In this document: piece by piece, positions 27,115-36,752 of the stretch
Numbering within the stretch: position 1 is the first letter of the stretch
Layout: each line of letters starts with the position of its first letter
Source of the DNA: Halosimplex rubrum
GTDB lineage: Archaea; Halobacteriota; Halobacteria; Halobacteriales; Haloarculaceae
NCBI RefSeq assembly: GCF_013415885.1
Contig: NZ_CP058910.1
Coordinates: 3,720,001 to 3,784,000, forward strand
Length of the DNA: 64,000 nucleotides
Direction of reading: 5' to 3'
The notes under the pieces: model-generated
Told to the model about the DNA's origin: nothing
Database searches by the model: none
Seen by the model: only the letters and a program-made list of their open reading frames with translations
Translations under genes and position numbers: made by a program

Positions 27115-27747
27115 TCAGCAGCCGCCCGCGCCGCCGGCCGCGCCGGCGCCCGCACAGCTGGCACCGGCGGCGCTCGCGCCGGCCATCGCGGCCGCCGAAC
27201 CGGTCACGACCGCCGCATTGTCGTTCCTGCTGTAGTCGACGCACTCGCCCCAGGCCACGGGCGCGACGTGGTCGTCGATGTCGTCGGCCGCCAGCATCGC
27301 CTCCTCGAACGCCGCGGCGTCGAAGCCCGTCTCCGAGACGAGGCGGTCGGCGTACTCGGGCGTGACCGCCATCCGGCGACACTCCTCGGCCTCGAACAGG
27401 CCGTCTCCATCGAATGTGAACTGCACGTCGTAGTGGCGGACGAACACCTCGTCGAACGCGGGCTGCATCGCGCGGATCGCCTCGCTCGCGAGTTCCCATA
27501 CGCGGTCGAAATCGGGCGATTCCACGTCCTCGCCCAGCGAGAACCGGGCGATGGGGACGGTGATCGGCTCCTCGTCCGGCCCCTCGTTGACGACGGCGAC
27601 GCCGGTCACCGCGCAGTCGTCGATGCCGTAGGTCTCGGGGGTAACGCGGTTCTGCAGGGCGTCGTGGGCGTCGTCTTCGCGCTCTTGCAGGTCGACCCCT
27701 TCGTCGGTGTCGTCGTCGCCGAGCAGTCGGTCCAGTAGGGAGGGCAT
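27115..27747 (-). CDS. Unrecognised haloarchaeal protein with Gly/Ala/Cys tail
   Basis: A 210-residue soluble acidic protein. Residues ~1-180 look globular (VPIARFSLGEDVESPDFDRV, VRHYDVQFTFDGDGLFEAEE). The last ~28 residues are almost only Ala, Gly, Ser and Cys, ending GAAGGAGGC with a Cys as the last residue. I do not recognise the family. The tail could be a flexible anchor or a modification site. The gene is convergent with the SDR gene (18-nt gap) and divergent from the transporter gene. Confidence 0.75.
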   Translation of the reverse strand: MPSLLDRLLGDDDTDEGVDLQEREDDAHDALQNRVTPETYGIDDCAVTGVAVVNEGPDEEPITVPIARFSLGEDVESPDFDRVWELASEAIRAMQPAFDEVFVRHYDVQFTFDGDGLFEAEECRRMAVTPEYADRLVSETGFDAAAFEEAMLAADDIDDHVAPVAWGECVDYSRNDNAAVVTGSAAAMAGASAAGASCAGAGAAGGAGGC

Positions 27748-27825
27748 CGTGTTCGCCCGTCGCTCGCGCAGGACTTAGGTCTGTGGTCGTAGCCGTTTTC
27801 AGGGCCAGCGGTCGAAACGGGCCGT

Positions 27826-29184
27826 ATGGTTGAACGCGAGACCTGGGCGACGCGGGTGGGGTTCCTCGTCGCCGCGATCGGCAGCGCAGTCGGCCTGGGG
27901 AACCTCTGGCAGTTCCCGTTCAAGACGGCCGCGAACGGCGGCGCCGCGTTCGTCGTCTTCTACCTGATCGCCGTGGTGTTGATCGGGTTCCCGGCGATGC
28001 TCGCGGAGTTCGTGATCGGACGGCGGACGAACCGCAACGTCGTCGACGCCTTCGACGAACTCGGCGGCCCCGGCTGGCGGATCCTCGGAGGACTCGCACT
28101 TCTCACCGGGTTCTGGGTCCTCTCGTACTACAACGTCGTCGGCGGCTGGGTGATGCGCTACGTCCTCGGAAGCGCGACCGGCGCGTACTTCGGCGATCCC
28201 GGCGGCTACTTCAACGCGATCGCGTCCGGTCCCGAAGCGATCGCCGCGCAGTTGCTGTTCCTGGGAATCTCCGTCGGCATCGTCGCACTGGGGATCGAGA
28301 ACGGGATCGAGAAGGCGACGAAGGTGATGGTACCCGCCATCGTCGTCCTGATGATCGCGCTCGCGGTGTGGGCGTTCACGCTCGACGGCGCGATGGAAGG
28401 AGTCAGCTACTTCCTCTCGCCCGACATCGACTCACTGGTCTCGAATGCCGGAGCGGTCGTCCCTGACGCCGTCGGCCAGGCGTTCTTCACGCTCTCGCTC
28501 GGAATGGGGATCATGATCACCTACGCCTCGTACCTAGGAGAGGACGACAATCTCCCTCTGGACGGCGGCATCATCGTCGTCTCGAACACGCTGATCGGCG
28601 TTCTGGCGGGACTAGTCGTCTTTCCGCTCCTCTTCGCGAACAACGTCGACCCCGCGACTGGCGGCCCGGCCGCGCTGTTCGTCGCGGTCGCGTCGGCGTT
28701 CGCGAATCTCCCTGCAGGCCAGATACTCGGGGTCGTCTTCTTCGGTGTCGTGGCGCTCGCGGCGCTTTCCTCGGCAATCAGCCTCCTCGAAGTCACGGTG
28801 TCGTACGCGACCGACAACTTCGACGTCTCCCGGCCGGTGCTCTCTGTGAGCGCCGGAGTGCTGTTGTTCCTGCTCGGGCTCCCCTCGACGCTCGATACCG
28901 GTGATGCCGGAGGGCCGTCGGTCTGGTTCGGCTGGTTCGACGCCATGGCGTACAACCTGTTCCTGCCGCTGTCGGCGCTGTTCATCGTCGTCTTCGTCGG
29001 CTGGCTGCTCGCCCGAGAGGCGGTCTCGGAACTGCGAACGGGGAGCGAGTCGATCCCGTCCTTCGGGCCGATCTGGCTCTGGTCGCTCCGGACGGTCGTC
29101 CTCGTCGGTATCGTCGTGACCCTCGGGCTCGGCTTCCAGAGCCTGTTCCTGGCCGAGGACGCCACGTTCTTCGCGCCGTTCTGA
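27826..29184 (+). CDS. Sodium-dependent transporter of the NSS/SNF family
   Basis: The 452-residue membrane protein, with about eleven to twelve helices, has the family's helix-1 sodium/substrate signature WATRVGFLVAAIGSAVGLGN (residues ~5-24) followed by LWQFPFKTAANGG. This is the amino-acid symporter architecture of LeuT/MhsT-type proteins. FTLSLGMGIMITYASYLGED (around residues 223-242) corresponds to the helix 6 core. It probably imports an amino acid or related solute with Na+. The substrate is not predictable from the motif alone. Confidence 0.92.
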   Translation: MVERETWATRVGFLVAAIGSAVGLGNLWQFPFKTAANGGAAFVVFYLIAVVLIGFPAMLAEFVIGRRTNRNVVDAFDELGGPGWRILGGLALLTGFWVLSYYNVVGGWVMRYVLGSATGAYFGDPGGYFNAIASGPEAIAAQLLFLGISVGIVALGIENGIEKATKVMVPAIVVLMIALAVWAFTLDGAMEGVSYFLSPDIDSLVSNAGAVVPDAVGQAFFTLSLGMGIMITYASYLGEDDNLPLDGGIIVVSNTLIGVLAGLVVFPLLFANNVDPATGGPAALFVAVASAFANLPAGQILGVVFFGVVALAALSSAISLLEVTVSYATDNFDVSRPVLSVSAGVLLFLLGLPSTLDTGDAGGPSVWFGWFDAMAYNLFLPLSALFIVVFVGWLLAREAVSELRTGSESIPSFGPIWLWSLRTVVLVGIVVTLGLGFQSLFLAEDATFFAPF

Positions 29185-29220
29185 GCGGGCTAAAGCATCG
29201 GTCCGCCGACCGCCTTCGAA

Positions 29221-29847
29221 CTATCGGACCATGTACGGGTCGTCGTCGGGGAGGAACCGGCCCAGGTCCGCCCGGCGGACGTAGTCGCGCTGGCGTAACT
29301 CGACCAGCGACTCGACCAGCGCCTCTTCGTCGGCGTCGGACCACTGCGCGGGGTCTTTGAGCGGGACGACGAGCCAGCCGCTCCCGGGGATCTCGGTCGC
29401 GTGCTGCTCGTCGAGGGCGACCTCCTCGGGCGGCCGGGCGGTCATGTTGGCGAAGACGTGCCGCGTCGCGCGCTCGCCGACCGGCAGGAGGACGTGGGCG
29501 GTGATCGCCCGGATCTCGGAGTCGAAGATGTTCTCCAGGTCGGCGTACTCCCGCGCGCTCGGCACGCCCTCTGGGACGCAGGGGTACAGATACGAGAAGT
29601 ACGTCTTCTCGACGACCGGGGGCGCTCCGGCCTCGGCGAGCAGACCGCCCTCGGCGAGCGCGCGCTGGAGGCGCTCGCTGGCTTCGAACTCGGTGAACGG
29701 GTAGCCTGATTCGGCTCCGCCGTGGACGCCGGGGTGGTCGCCGATCACGTGGAAGTCGGCGTTGGCGTCGCCGTACCCGGCGACGAACGGCTCACACGGC
29801 GGCGAGAAGCCGAACGGGTTCGACTGGCGTGCCGTGACGTTCTTCAC
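29221..29847 (-). CDS. Uracil-DNA glycosylase family protein
   Basis: A 208-residue protein of the UDG superfamily. The GDHPGVHGG motif (residues ~35-43) takes the place of the GEAPG-type loop of family 4/5 enzymes. [17 protein letters not shown] is the second conserved region. [16 protein letters not shown] resembles the strand leading to the late motif. The GTG at 29847 is chosen over a TTG at 29874 because [13 protein letters not shown] is the more usual N-terminus and an AGTTTTGA element lies ~25-32 nt upstream. No 4Fe-4S Cys set is evident. It is divergent from pccB. Confidence 0.8.
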   Translation of the reverse strand: MKNVTARQSNPFGFSPPCEPFVAGYGDANADFHVIGDHPGVHGGAESGYPFTEFEASERLQRALAEGGLLAEAGAPPVVEKTYFSYLYPCVPEGVPSAREYADLENIFDSEIRAITAHVLLPVGERATRHVFANMTARPPEEVALDEQHATEIPGSGWLVVPLKDPAQWSDADEEALVESLVELRQRDYVRRADLGRFLPDDDPYMVR

Positions 29848-29970
29848 AGCACTGGCCTGTCGCGGCGCGGTCAAAACTCCGCCGGTTCCCGTCGTACTCG
29901 CCGACCGCTCGCCGTCGGCACCCCTCGAAATCGGGAAACGCTTTTCTCCCGGAGTGCCGATGCCCCACCA

Positions 29971-30030
29971 ATGACCGCACGGACCCGCGTCGGACGGCCG
30001 TTCGACCCGCTCGGAGGTGGCTCGACGTGA
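29971..30030 (+). CDS. Short upstream ORF (19 codons) coupled to pccB
   Basis: The ATG at 29971 starts a 19-residue frame ([19 protein letters not shown]) whose TGA overlaps the pccB GTG as GTGA. The ATG lies 26-35 nt after a TATA-like AAACGCTTTT, so it is the natural first start of a leaderless mRNA. The GGAGGTGG needed by pccB lies inside this ORF. It may be a control peptide or simply a translated leader. Confidence 0.45.
   Translation: MTARTRVGRPFDPLGGGST
30013..30020 (+). promoter_or_regulatory. Strong Shine-Dalgarno for pccB
   Basis: GGAGGTGG ends 6 nt before the GTG at 30027. Such strong ribosome binding sites are unusual here, where most genes seem leaderless. It decides the pccB start. 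Confidence 0.6.
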
Positions 30031-31577
30031 CCCGCGAGGAGGACATCGAGGACCTCCGCGAGCGCAAGGAGTCGGCCCGCAAGGGCGGCGGCGACGAGCG
30101 CATCGAGGCCCAGCACGACCGGGGCAAGATGACCGCCCGCGAGCGGATCGACTACTTCCTCGACGACGACAGCTTCGTCGAGATCGACGCGCTCCGCGAG
30201 CACCGCTCGACGAAGTTCGACATGGAAGAGAAGGAGTTCCCCGGCGACGGAGTCGTCACCGGCTACGGGAAGGTCGACGGCCGCACCGTCTTCGTCTTCG
30301 CCCACGACTTCACGGTGCTGGGGGGCTCGCTCGGCGAGGCGTTCGCCCAGAAGGTCTGCAAGGTGATGGACAAGGCGATGGAGACGGGCGCGCCCATCGT
30401 CGGCCTCAACGACTCCGCCGGCGCCCGCATCCAAGAGGGCGTCGACGCGCTGGCCGGCTACGCCGACATCTTCCACCGCAATCAGCTTGCATCCGGCGTC
30501 GTCCCGCAGATTTCGGCCATCATGGGACCGTGCGCCGGCGGCGCCGTCTACTCCCCGGCCATCACCGACTTCATCTTCATGGTCGAGGAGACCAGCCACA
30601 TGTTCATCACCGGCCCGGACGTCATCGAGACGGTCACCGGCGAGGAGGTGACCTTCGACGAACTCGGCGGCGCGGCGACCCACACCGGCGACTCGGGCGT
30701 CGCCCACTTCGCGCCCGCCGCCGAGGAGGAGGCCTTAGACGACATCCGCTATCTCCTCTCGTATCTCCCCGCCAACAACGCCGAGGACCCGCCGCGCGTC
30801 GAGCCCTGGGACGACCCCGACCGCGCCGACGAGGAACTCCGGGAGGTGGTTCCCCAGGCTCCCCAGAAGCCCTACGACATGCACGACGTGATCGACGGCG
30901 TCGTCGACGAGGACTCCTTCTTCGAAGTCGCCGAACGGTACGCCCGCAACCTCCTCACGGGGTTCGCCCGCCTCGACGGCCACGCCATCGGCGTCGTCGC
31001 CAACCAGCCCCGCGTCAACGCCGGGACGCTCGACATCGACTCCTCGCTGAAGGGCTCGCGGTTCGTCCGCTTCTGCGACGCGTTCAACATCCCCCTGCTC
31101 ACCTTCGTCGACGTGCCCGGGTTCATGCCCGGCAAGGACCAGGAGAAAGGCGGCATCATCAAACACGGCGCGAAGTTGCTGTACGCCTACTCCGAGGCGA
31201 CCGTCCCGCTGATGACCGTGATCACCCGAAAGGCCTACGGCGGCGCCTACGACGTGATGTCCTCGAAGCACGTCGGCAGCGACGTGAACTACGCCTGGCC
31301 CACCGCCGAAATCGCCGTCATGGGCCCGGAGGGCGCCGTGAACATCCTCTACGACGACGAACTCGACGCGGCCGAACAGGTCGAGGAGAAACGCCAGGAA
31401 CTCATCGACGAGTACCGCGAGGAGTTCGCCAACCCCTACACCGCCGCCGAACGCGGGTTCGTCGACGACGTGCTCGAACCGCCCGAGACCCGCTCGCGGC
31501 TGATCGGCGATCTGGAGACGCTGCGCTCGAAGCGGAAAGACCACCCCGACCGAAAACACGGGAACATCCCGCTGTAG
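30027..31577 (+). CDS. pccB: Acyl-CoA carboxylase carboxyltransferase (beta) subunit, propionyl-CoA carboxylase type
   Basis: The 516-residue protein is a crotonase-fold carboxyltransferase that moves CO2 from carboxybiotin to propionyl- or acetyl-CoA. The N-terminal half contains [20 protein letters not shown] and [14 protein letters not shown], the acyl-CoA/oxyanion elements. The C-terminal half contains [20 protein letters not shown] and [15 protein letters not shown] for the biotin side. The length is normal. The partner biotin carboxylase/BCCP subunit is encoded at 36946. With epimerase and mutase nearby it should convert propionyl-CoA to methylmalonyl-CoA. Confidence 0.94.
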   Translation: MTREEDIEDLRERKESARKGGGDERIEAQHDRGKMTARERIDYFLDDDSFVEIDALREHRSTKFDMEEKEFPGDGVVTGYGKVDGRTVFVFAHDFTVLGGSLGEAFAQKVCKVMDKAMETGAPIVGLNDSAGARIQEGVDALAGYADIFHRNQLASGVVPQISAIMGPCAGGAVYSPAITDFIFMVEETSHMFITGPDVIETVTGEEVTFDELGGAATHTGDSGVAHFAPAAEEEALDDIRYLLSYLPANNAEDPPRVEPWDDPDRADEELREVVPQAPQKPYDMHDVIDGVVDEDSFFEVAERYARNLLTGFARLDGHAIGVVANQPRVNAGTLDIDSSLKGSRFVRFCDAFNIPLLTFVDVPGFMPGKDQEKGGIIKHGAKLLYAYSEATVPLMTVITRKAYGGAYDVMSSKHVGSDVNYAWPTAEIAVMGPEGAVNILYDDELDAAEQVEEKRQELIDEYREEFANPYTAAERGFVDDVLEPPETRSRLIGDLETLRSKRKDHPDRKHGNIPL

Positions 31578-31594
31578 ACGCGCGACGGGCGCCC

Positions 31595-32650
31595 CTACGC
31601 TTCTGCCGCCGCCGTCGTGAACCGCCACCCGATCACGCCACACAGCGCGAACCCGTAGGCGTTCAGCGAGCCGTGGAGCGTCACCATCCGACCGATACTC
31701 AGTCCCAACGGGTTCGTCCCGGAGAACGCGGCGATACCGTATCCGAGCGCCAGCACCATCGACGCCGGGAGCGCGAGCGCCGAGAGGCCGACCAGCGCGG
31801 CCGGGAGCGCGCCCAGCGAGGGAACGGCGCGGACGAGCGCCAGCAGGCCGAACGCCGCCACCGCCAGGGTGAACACGCCGACGGCGACGACCTCCACGAG
31901 CGGCGAAAAGGAGATGCCGATCGCGATGAGGGCGGGGCCGACGAGGAGCACGCCAGCCACGGCGCGGGTGGCTCCCTCGAAGCCGCCGATCCGGCGGCCC
32001 GTCACGCCCGCGAGGACGGGCAGTGCGAACCCGGCGAAGTGGAAGTGAACCGCGGTCAGCAGGATGATCGTCGGACCGAAACCGAAAGTGATCCCGAGAT
32101 GAGAGAACACGAGCGCGACGGCGGCGACCGGCGCGTAGGCGAGCCCGGCGTCGACGAGCGCCGGCGCGAGCGCGACCGACTCGTCGGTCCCGCCGCTCCC
32201 GTCGGCCCCGCGGCCCCGACCACTCTCGCGCTCGACCGCCCGCGAGACGCCGGCGAGCGCGAGCAGACTCGTCACGAAGACCCACGGCGCGGCCAGCCCC
32301 GCGGCGACCGGCCCCGCGTCGACGACGAGCGAGAGGGCCATCAGCGACGCGCCGACCGGGAGGAGCGCGACGGCGGCGCCGAGCAGCCGGCCCGACAGCC
32401 CGGGGAAGGCACCACGGGCGGCCAGCCCGACGCCGAGCGGGACGACGACCAGCGGCGCCAGCGCGAGCGCGCGCTCGACCTGCGAGAGCCCGCCCGCGGC
32501 GGCGAGGACGACCCACAGGCCCGCGCCGAAGACGGCGCTCAGGTCGGCGAGCGAGACGCCGGCGACGAGGCGCGCGAACGGGTCGGGGTCGGGGTCGGCT
32601 CCCGGGCCTTCGGCGGTTGCCGTGTCTTCCCCGGCCTCCGCGCCGCTCAT
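31595..32650 (-). CDS. YndJ-like membrane protein
   Basis: A 351-residue protein with about ten hydrophobic helices and the YndJ-type signature FHFAGFALPVLAG (residues ~203-215), near HGSLNAYGFALCGVIGWRF at the C-terminus. The His residues in membrane segments are notable and could bind a cofactor or metal, but no function is established. The start overlaps the stop of the DUF4166 gene upstream (ATGA), and this YndJ-DUF4166 association is also found in Bacillus-type genomes. Confidence 0.8.
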   Translation of the reverse strand: MSGAEAGEDTATAEGPGADPDPDPFARLVAGVSLADLSAVFGAGLWVVLAAAGGLSQVERALALAPLVVVPLGVGLAARGAFPGLSGRLLGAAVALLPVGASLMALSLVVDAGPVAAGLAAPWVFVTSLLALAGVSRAVERESGRGRGADGSGGTDESVALAPALVDAGLAYAPVAAVALVFSHLGITFGFGPTIILLTAVHFHFAGFALPVLAGVTGRRIGGFEGATRAVAGVLLVGPALIAIGISFSPLVEVVAVGVFTLAVAAFGLLALVRAVPSLGALPAALVGLSALALPASMVLALGYGIAAFSGTNPLGLSIGRMVTLHGSLNAYGFALCGVIGWRFTTAAAEA

Positions 32651-33318
32651 GGCGGCAGCGGGTCGATCCCCGTGACGGGCTTGAGGTCCTCGGGCACCCG
32701 TTCCATCTCCCGGCGCTCCTGGGTGAACGACCCGCGGTAGCCGAGGATGTGCCCCACCAGCCCGCTCTCGACCGTCGCGGTCACGTGAAACTGTTCCTCA
32801 CTCTCGTCGTAGCGGTCCCGGACCGTCACGTCGACCCCGAGTGGGCCCGGCGTCGGCAGGTATCGGCCGCCGACGCGGGTCCACTGCTTGCCGCCCTCGA
32901 CGACGAGGTCGCCGTCCTCGACGCGCGGGTGCAGTTCCGAGACGACGTGGCCGCCGGTGCCGAGGAAGTCGAACAGCCGTCCGCGGTCGCGGTCCCACAC
33001 CGTTGTCGAGTCGAACTGCCGCACTTTGCCGTCGAAATCGAACTCGCGGCGAGTCGTCAGCGCCTCGTAGCCCGCGGGGTCGCGCCACCCGACGGTCGTC
33101 ACCGAGAACGGCACGTCCTCGCCGGACTCGGGGAAGAGGAGGTTCCGCGCGGGCATCGCGTACAGCACCGGCAGCGCGACCGCGCCGCGCGTGATGTCCA
33201 TCCGTCCGCGACCCACGGTCGCGAACGCGTCGTCGGGGCCGAGCGCGTACCGCTCGCGCACGTTCGGGTGGAGGTCCGCGGCCGCCTCGCCCAGCGCGTA
33301 CTCGTAGACGCCCGTCAC
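32647..33318 (-). CDS. DUF4166 domain protein
   Basis: This 223-residue soluble protein contains DUF4166-like segments: LHPNVRERYALGPDDAFATV near the start, ATVGRGRMDITRG, and the C-terminal GLVGHILGYRGSFTQERREM. No membrane helix or signal is present. The GTG at 33318 is needed because the nearby ATG is followed at once by a stop. It is translationally coupled to the YndJ-like gene. The function is unknown; the pair may act together at the membrane. Confidence 0.82.
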   Translation of the reverse strand: MTGVYEYALGEAAADLHPNVRERYALGPDDAFATVGRGRMDITRGAVALPVLYAMPARNLLFPESGEDVPFSVTTVGWRDPAGYEALTTRREFDFDGKVRQFDSTTVWDRDRGRLFDFLGTGGHVVSELHPRVEDGDLVVEGGKQWTRVGGRYLPTPGPLGVDVTVRDRYDESEEQFHVTATVESGLVGHILGYRGSFTQERREMERVPEDLKPVTGIDPLPP

Positions 33319-33442
33319 GCCATCACCGCCGACACCGTATCCATACGCGAACTGATGGGGCGGTACACAAAACGATTGGTGCCCGGCCGCCGCTGGCGGG
33401 ACGATCCGACCGGAGAAGGGTGGAGAGGTCGCCGGGGCGGAC

Positions 33443-33601
33443 TCAGGACGCCTGCTGGACCATGTCGCGGGCCTCGTCGTCGCTCAGGTCCATGTCGTGT
33501 TTCTCCTGAGCGTGTTCTTTGACGTGCTCGATGACCTCGTGCTCGTCCTCGGATTTGATCATGAAGTCGTCGTTCTGGCTACATTGGACTTGATACGCCA
33601 T
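33443..33601 (-). CDS. DUF1059 small protein
   Basis: A 52-residue acidic protein (MAYQVQCSQNDDFMIKSEDE, then EVIEHVKEHAQEKHDMD and a DDEARDMV end) with the pattern of DUF1059. The family often has a Cys pair around the first turn; here only one Cys is left (QNDD where a second Cys is common). The function is unknown. The start MAYQ at 33601 is strongly typical; longer in-frame readings are not supported. Confidence 0.82.
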   Translation of the reverse strand: MAYQVQCSQNDDFMIKSEDEHEVIEHVKEHAQEKHDMDLSDDEARDMVQQAS

Positions 33602-33712
33602 ACGAGTGCCCACGGACCGAGTCGGTATTGCTATGCGGGAGCTTCCCACCGGTAGGCCGCTCCCCTCCGTCGGTAACCCGACGCATCGGCGAGTATCCTC
33701 GACCTTTCCACG

Positions 33713-34855
33713 TCACTCGTCGCGCAGCAGCGCGTCGTCGCCGTGGCGCTCGCGCAACGCCCGCAGGTACGCCTCGCTTTCCCGAACCCGCGCCGTCGGT
33801 TCCGCGTACGCATGCGCGAACCACTCCGACACGTCGGGCTCGTAGGCCTCCGCGGCCTCGACCAGCGCCGCGACCGCGTCGCGGTTGCGCTCCTCGATGG
33901 CGGCGACGCGCTCGTCGTCGAGCAGGCCGCGCTCGCGGAGGAACGTCTCCATCCGCGGGATCGGGTCCCGGTCGCGCCAGCGCGCGACCTCCTCGTCGGT
34001 CCGATACCGCGAGGGGTCGTCGGCGGTCGTGTGGGCGCCGAAGCGGTACATCTCCGCCTCGATCAGCGTCGGCCGCAACTGGTCGGCACCCGGGTCGCGG
34101 GCCTTCTCGACGGCTCCCTTCGTCACCTGGTAGACGGCCAGCGGGTCCATCCCGTCGACGCGGAGGCCCGCGAAGCCGTAGGCGTCGGCCTTCGCCGCGA
34201 TGGTCGCGCTCGCCGTCTGGCGCTCGCGCGGGACGGAGATGGCGTACTGGTTGTTGTTACAGAAGAAGAGGGCGGGCGCGTCGAAGACGCCGGCGAAGTT
34301 GAGCGCCTCGTGGAAGTCCCCTTCGCTCGTGGCGCCGTCGCCGAAGTGACAGCAGACGATACGGTCGTCGCCCTGCAGGCGGGCGGCCCATGCCATCCCC
34401 GTCGCGTGGGGGAGGTGGCTCGCGATGGAGATGTTGAGGGGAAAGACGTGCTTGGAGGCGAGCCACTCGTTGCCGACCTCGTGGCCCATCCAGTACAGCA
34501 GGTACTCCGGTTCGAGGCCCCGCACCGCGACGGCACCGTGCTCGCGGTACTGGTCGACGATCCAGTCGTCGTCGCGCAACGCGTGGGTCGAGGCGACCTG
34601 CGCGGCCTCCTGGCCCGCCAACGGCGGGTAGGTGCCCATGCGCCCCTGGCGCTGCAGCGAGACGGCCCGCTCGTCGAGGTGGCGAGCGAGCGTCATCTCG
34701 CGGAACATCGCGACGAGTTCCTCGTCGGGGAGGTCCGGGACGGTCGCCCCCTCGCGAACCCGGCCGTCGGCGTCGAGCACCTGTGCCAGCCCGTCGTCGG
34801 TTCGGGCGACGCGTTCGCTGTCGCTCACCCGTGAACCGAGGCCCAGCAAGCGCAT
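33713..34855 (-). CDS. 2-oxoacid dehydrogenase E1 component, alpha subunit (orphan)
   Basis: The 380-residue ThDP-binding E1 alpha has the thiamine motif GDGATSEGDFHEALNFAGVF ending in NNNQ (the GDG...NN pattern, residues ~171-202). DQYREHGAVAVRG and YRFGAHTTADDPSRYRTDEE (phosphorylation-loop region) are family hallmarks. It would decarboxylate pyruvate or a branched-chain 2-oxoacid, but needs an E1 beta, E2 and E3, none of which is adjacent. The start at 34855 is an ATG; a GTG at 34828 giving MSDSERVAR is a good alternative because the first nine residues are unusually basic/hydrophobic. Confidence 0.88.
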   Translation of the reverse strand: MRLLGLGSRVSDSERVARTDDGLAQVLDADGRVREGATVPDLPDEELVAMFREMTLARHLDERAVSLQRQGRMGTYPPLAGQEAAQVASTHALRDDDWIVDQYREHGAVAVRGLEPEYLLYWMGHEVGNEWLASKHVFPLNISIASHLPHATGMAWAARLQGDDRIVCCHFGDGATSEGDFHEALNFAGVFDAPALFFCNNNQYAISVPRERQTASATIAAKADAYGFAGLRVDGMDPLAVYQVTKGAVEKARDPGADQLRPTLIEAEMYRFGAHTTADDPSRYRTDEEVARWRDRDPIPRMETFLRERGLLDDERVAAIEERNRDAVAALVEAAEAYEPDVSEWFAHAYAEPTARVRESEAYLRALRERHGDDALLRDE

Positions 34856-34912
34856 AACCGTTTTCCCGACCGGGCGGCTCCGGCGGTCGAGCGGTGGGGC
34901 GGCGTCAGCCGG

Positions 34913-36752
34913 TTACTCGAGCTGGTGGTAGTCCAGCTCGTAGCCGGCGTCGAGCGCCTCCCGGACCGCCTCGCTCGGCGTCCCGACGGGCGCCGTGTCG
35001 ACGTGCATCGCGCCGACGCTGTCGCGGCCGAGCACGATCGAGCGGCGCCACTCGGAGTCGGTCTCGGGGTAGTCGGTGCGCACGTGGGCGCCGCGGGACT
35101 CCGCGCGTTCGAGCGCGCCGCGCAGTATCGCCTCGGCGACGGTCAGCGCGAAGCCCAGGTCGAGCGCGAACTCGAAGGAGCGGTCGGTCCGGCTCCCGAC
35201 CGCGAGGTCACCCGCACGCTCGCGGAGGTCGTCCAGGTCGTCCAGTGCGGCGGCCAGCCCCTCGCCGTCGCGGAGGATCCCGGCGTGGGTCCAGAGCAGT
35301 TCGCGCACCTCGTCGAGCAGCGCCTCGGGGTCGTGAGTCCCGTCGCTCGCCGACAGCGCCGCGACGTCCGCGAAGTGCCTCCCGACGTGTTCGTGGAAGC
35401 CGGCCGCGCGGTCCTCGGCGGTCCCGGCCTCGCCGCCGCCGGCCGAGAGTCGCTCGGCGATCGCCTGGCCCGTCACCTCGCCGAAGGCGATCGTCTCGGC
35501 CAGGGAGTTGCCGCCGAGGCGGTTGGCACCGTGGACGCCCGCCATCGTCTCGCCGATGGCGTAGAGCCCGTCCACGGCCGTCTCGCCCACGTCGTCAACG
35601 ACGACACCGCCCATGCCGTAGTGGGCGGTCGGCGCCACCTCGACGGGCTCCTCGGCCATGTCGACGCCCAGATCCGTGAACCGCTCGTACATCCGCGGGA
35701 GCCGCTCCTCGATGAACTCGCGCTCGCGGTGGGAGATGTCGAGGTAGACACCGCCGCTGTCGGTGCCGCGACCCTCTTCGATCTCCTGGGCGATCGCGCG
35801 GGCGACCACGTCGCGGGCGTCGAGCTCCATCTGGTCGGGCGAGTACCGCTCCATGAAGCGCTCGCCCTCCGAGTTGAACAGCCGTCCGCCCTCGCCGCGG
35901 ACCGCCTCGGTGACGAGCCGGCCGTCCCAGTCGTCGCCGTAGCGGTCGCCGACCATCCCGGTCGGGTGGAACTGGACGAACTCCATATCCAGCAGGTCGG
36001 CGCCGGCGCGATAGGCCAGCGCCGGGCCGTCCCCGGTGTTCTCGTCGTCGCGCGAGGAGTGGCGCCTGTAGAGGCTGGTGTATCCGCCGGCGGCGAGCAC
36101 GACGGTCTCGGCGTCGACGCCGACGAACTCGCCGGTGTCGATGTCGACGGCCGCGGCGCCGAGCACGCGGTCGCCGTCGGTGACGAGATCCGAGACGAAC
36201 AGGTTCTCGCGATAGGGGGATCTTGAGGGCCTGCGCGCGGTCGACGAGCGTGTCGAGCAGCGACTCGCCGGTGTGGTCGCCGGCGAAGGCCGTCCGGCGG
36301 AACGACTGGGCGCCGAAGTAGCGCTGGTCGATCTCGCCGTCGTCGGTCCGGCTGAACGCCATCCCCCAGTCGTCGAGCTCCCGGAGGAGGTCCGGCATCC
36401 GTTTCGTCACGGTCTCGACCTTGTCGGGGTCGTTGACGTGGTGGCCCTCGTTGAGGGTGTCGGCGGCGTGGACCGTCCAGTCGTCCTCGGGGTCGTGGGT
36501 CCCGAGCGCGCCGTTGATCCCGCCGCGAGCCCACGTCGTGTGGGCGTCGCCGTGGCCGCGCTTGCCGACGACCAGCAGGTCCTCGGGGTCGACGCCCTGT
36601 TCGACCAACTCGATGGCCGTCCGGGCGCCCGCGGCCCCGGCACCGATCACCAGTACCCGCCGCTCGACCGTCTCGTACTCGTCGCGGTCGACACGTTCGC
36701 TGTCGGCCGGTTCGGGCGACTCACCGGCGGCTGTCCAGTTGGGACGTTCCAT
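34913..36752 (-). pseudogene. FAD-dependent fumarate reductase/L-aspartate oxidase-like flavoprotein, frameshifted
   Basis: Two frames together make one ~610-residue flavoprotein. The first (ATG 36752) has VLVIGAGAAGARTAIELVE, HTTWARGGINGALGTHDP and SFRRTAFAGDHTGESLL up to RAQALKIP. The second continues from RENLFVSDLVTDGDRVLGAA through FVQFHPTGMVGDRYGDDW and PTAHYGMGGVVVDD to the stop at 34913. The break is at the five-G run 36215-36219 (five Cs on the coding strand); with four Cs the frame reads ALKIPYREN without interruption. It resembles SdhA/NadB-type enzymes that oxidise succinate, fumarate or aspartate. It may be a true mutation or a sequencing slip. Confidence 0.85.

Noticed and set aside
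30017-32740. 907-codon open frame crossing pccB and the YndJ gene
   Set aside because: Runs through a sense gene and then antisense to the next, with Arg-rich low complexity; no family pattern.
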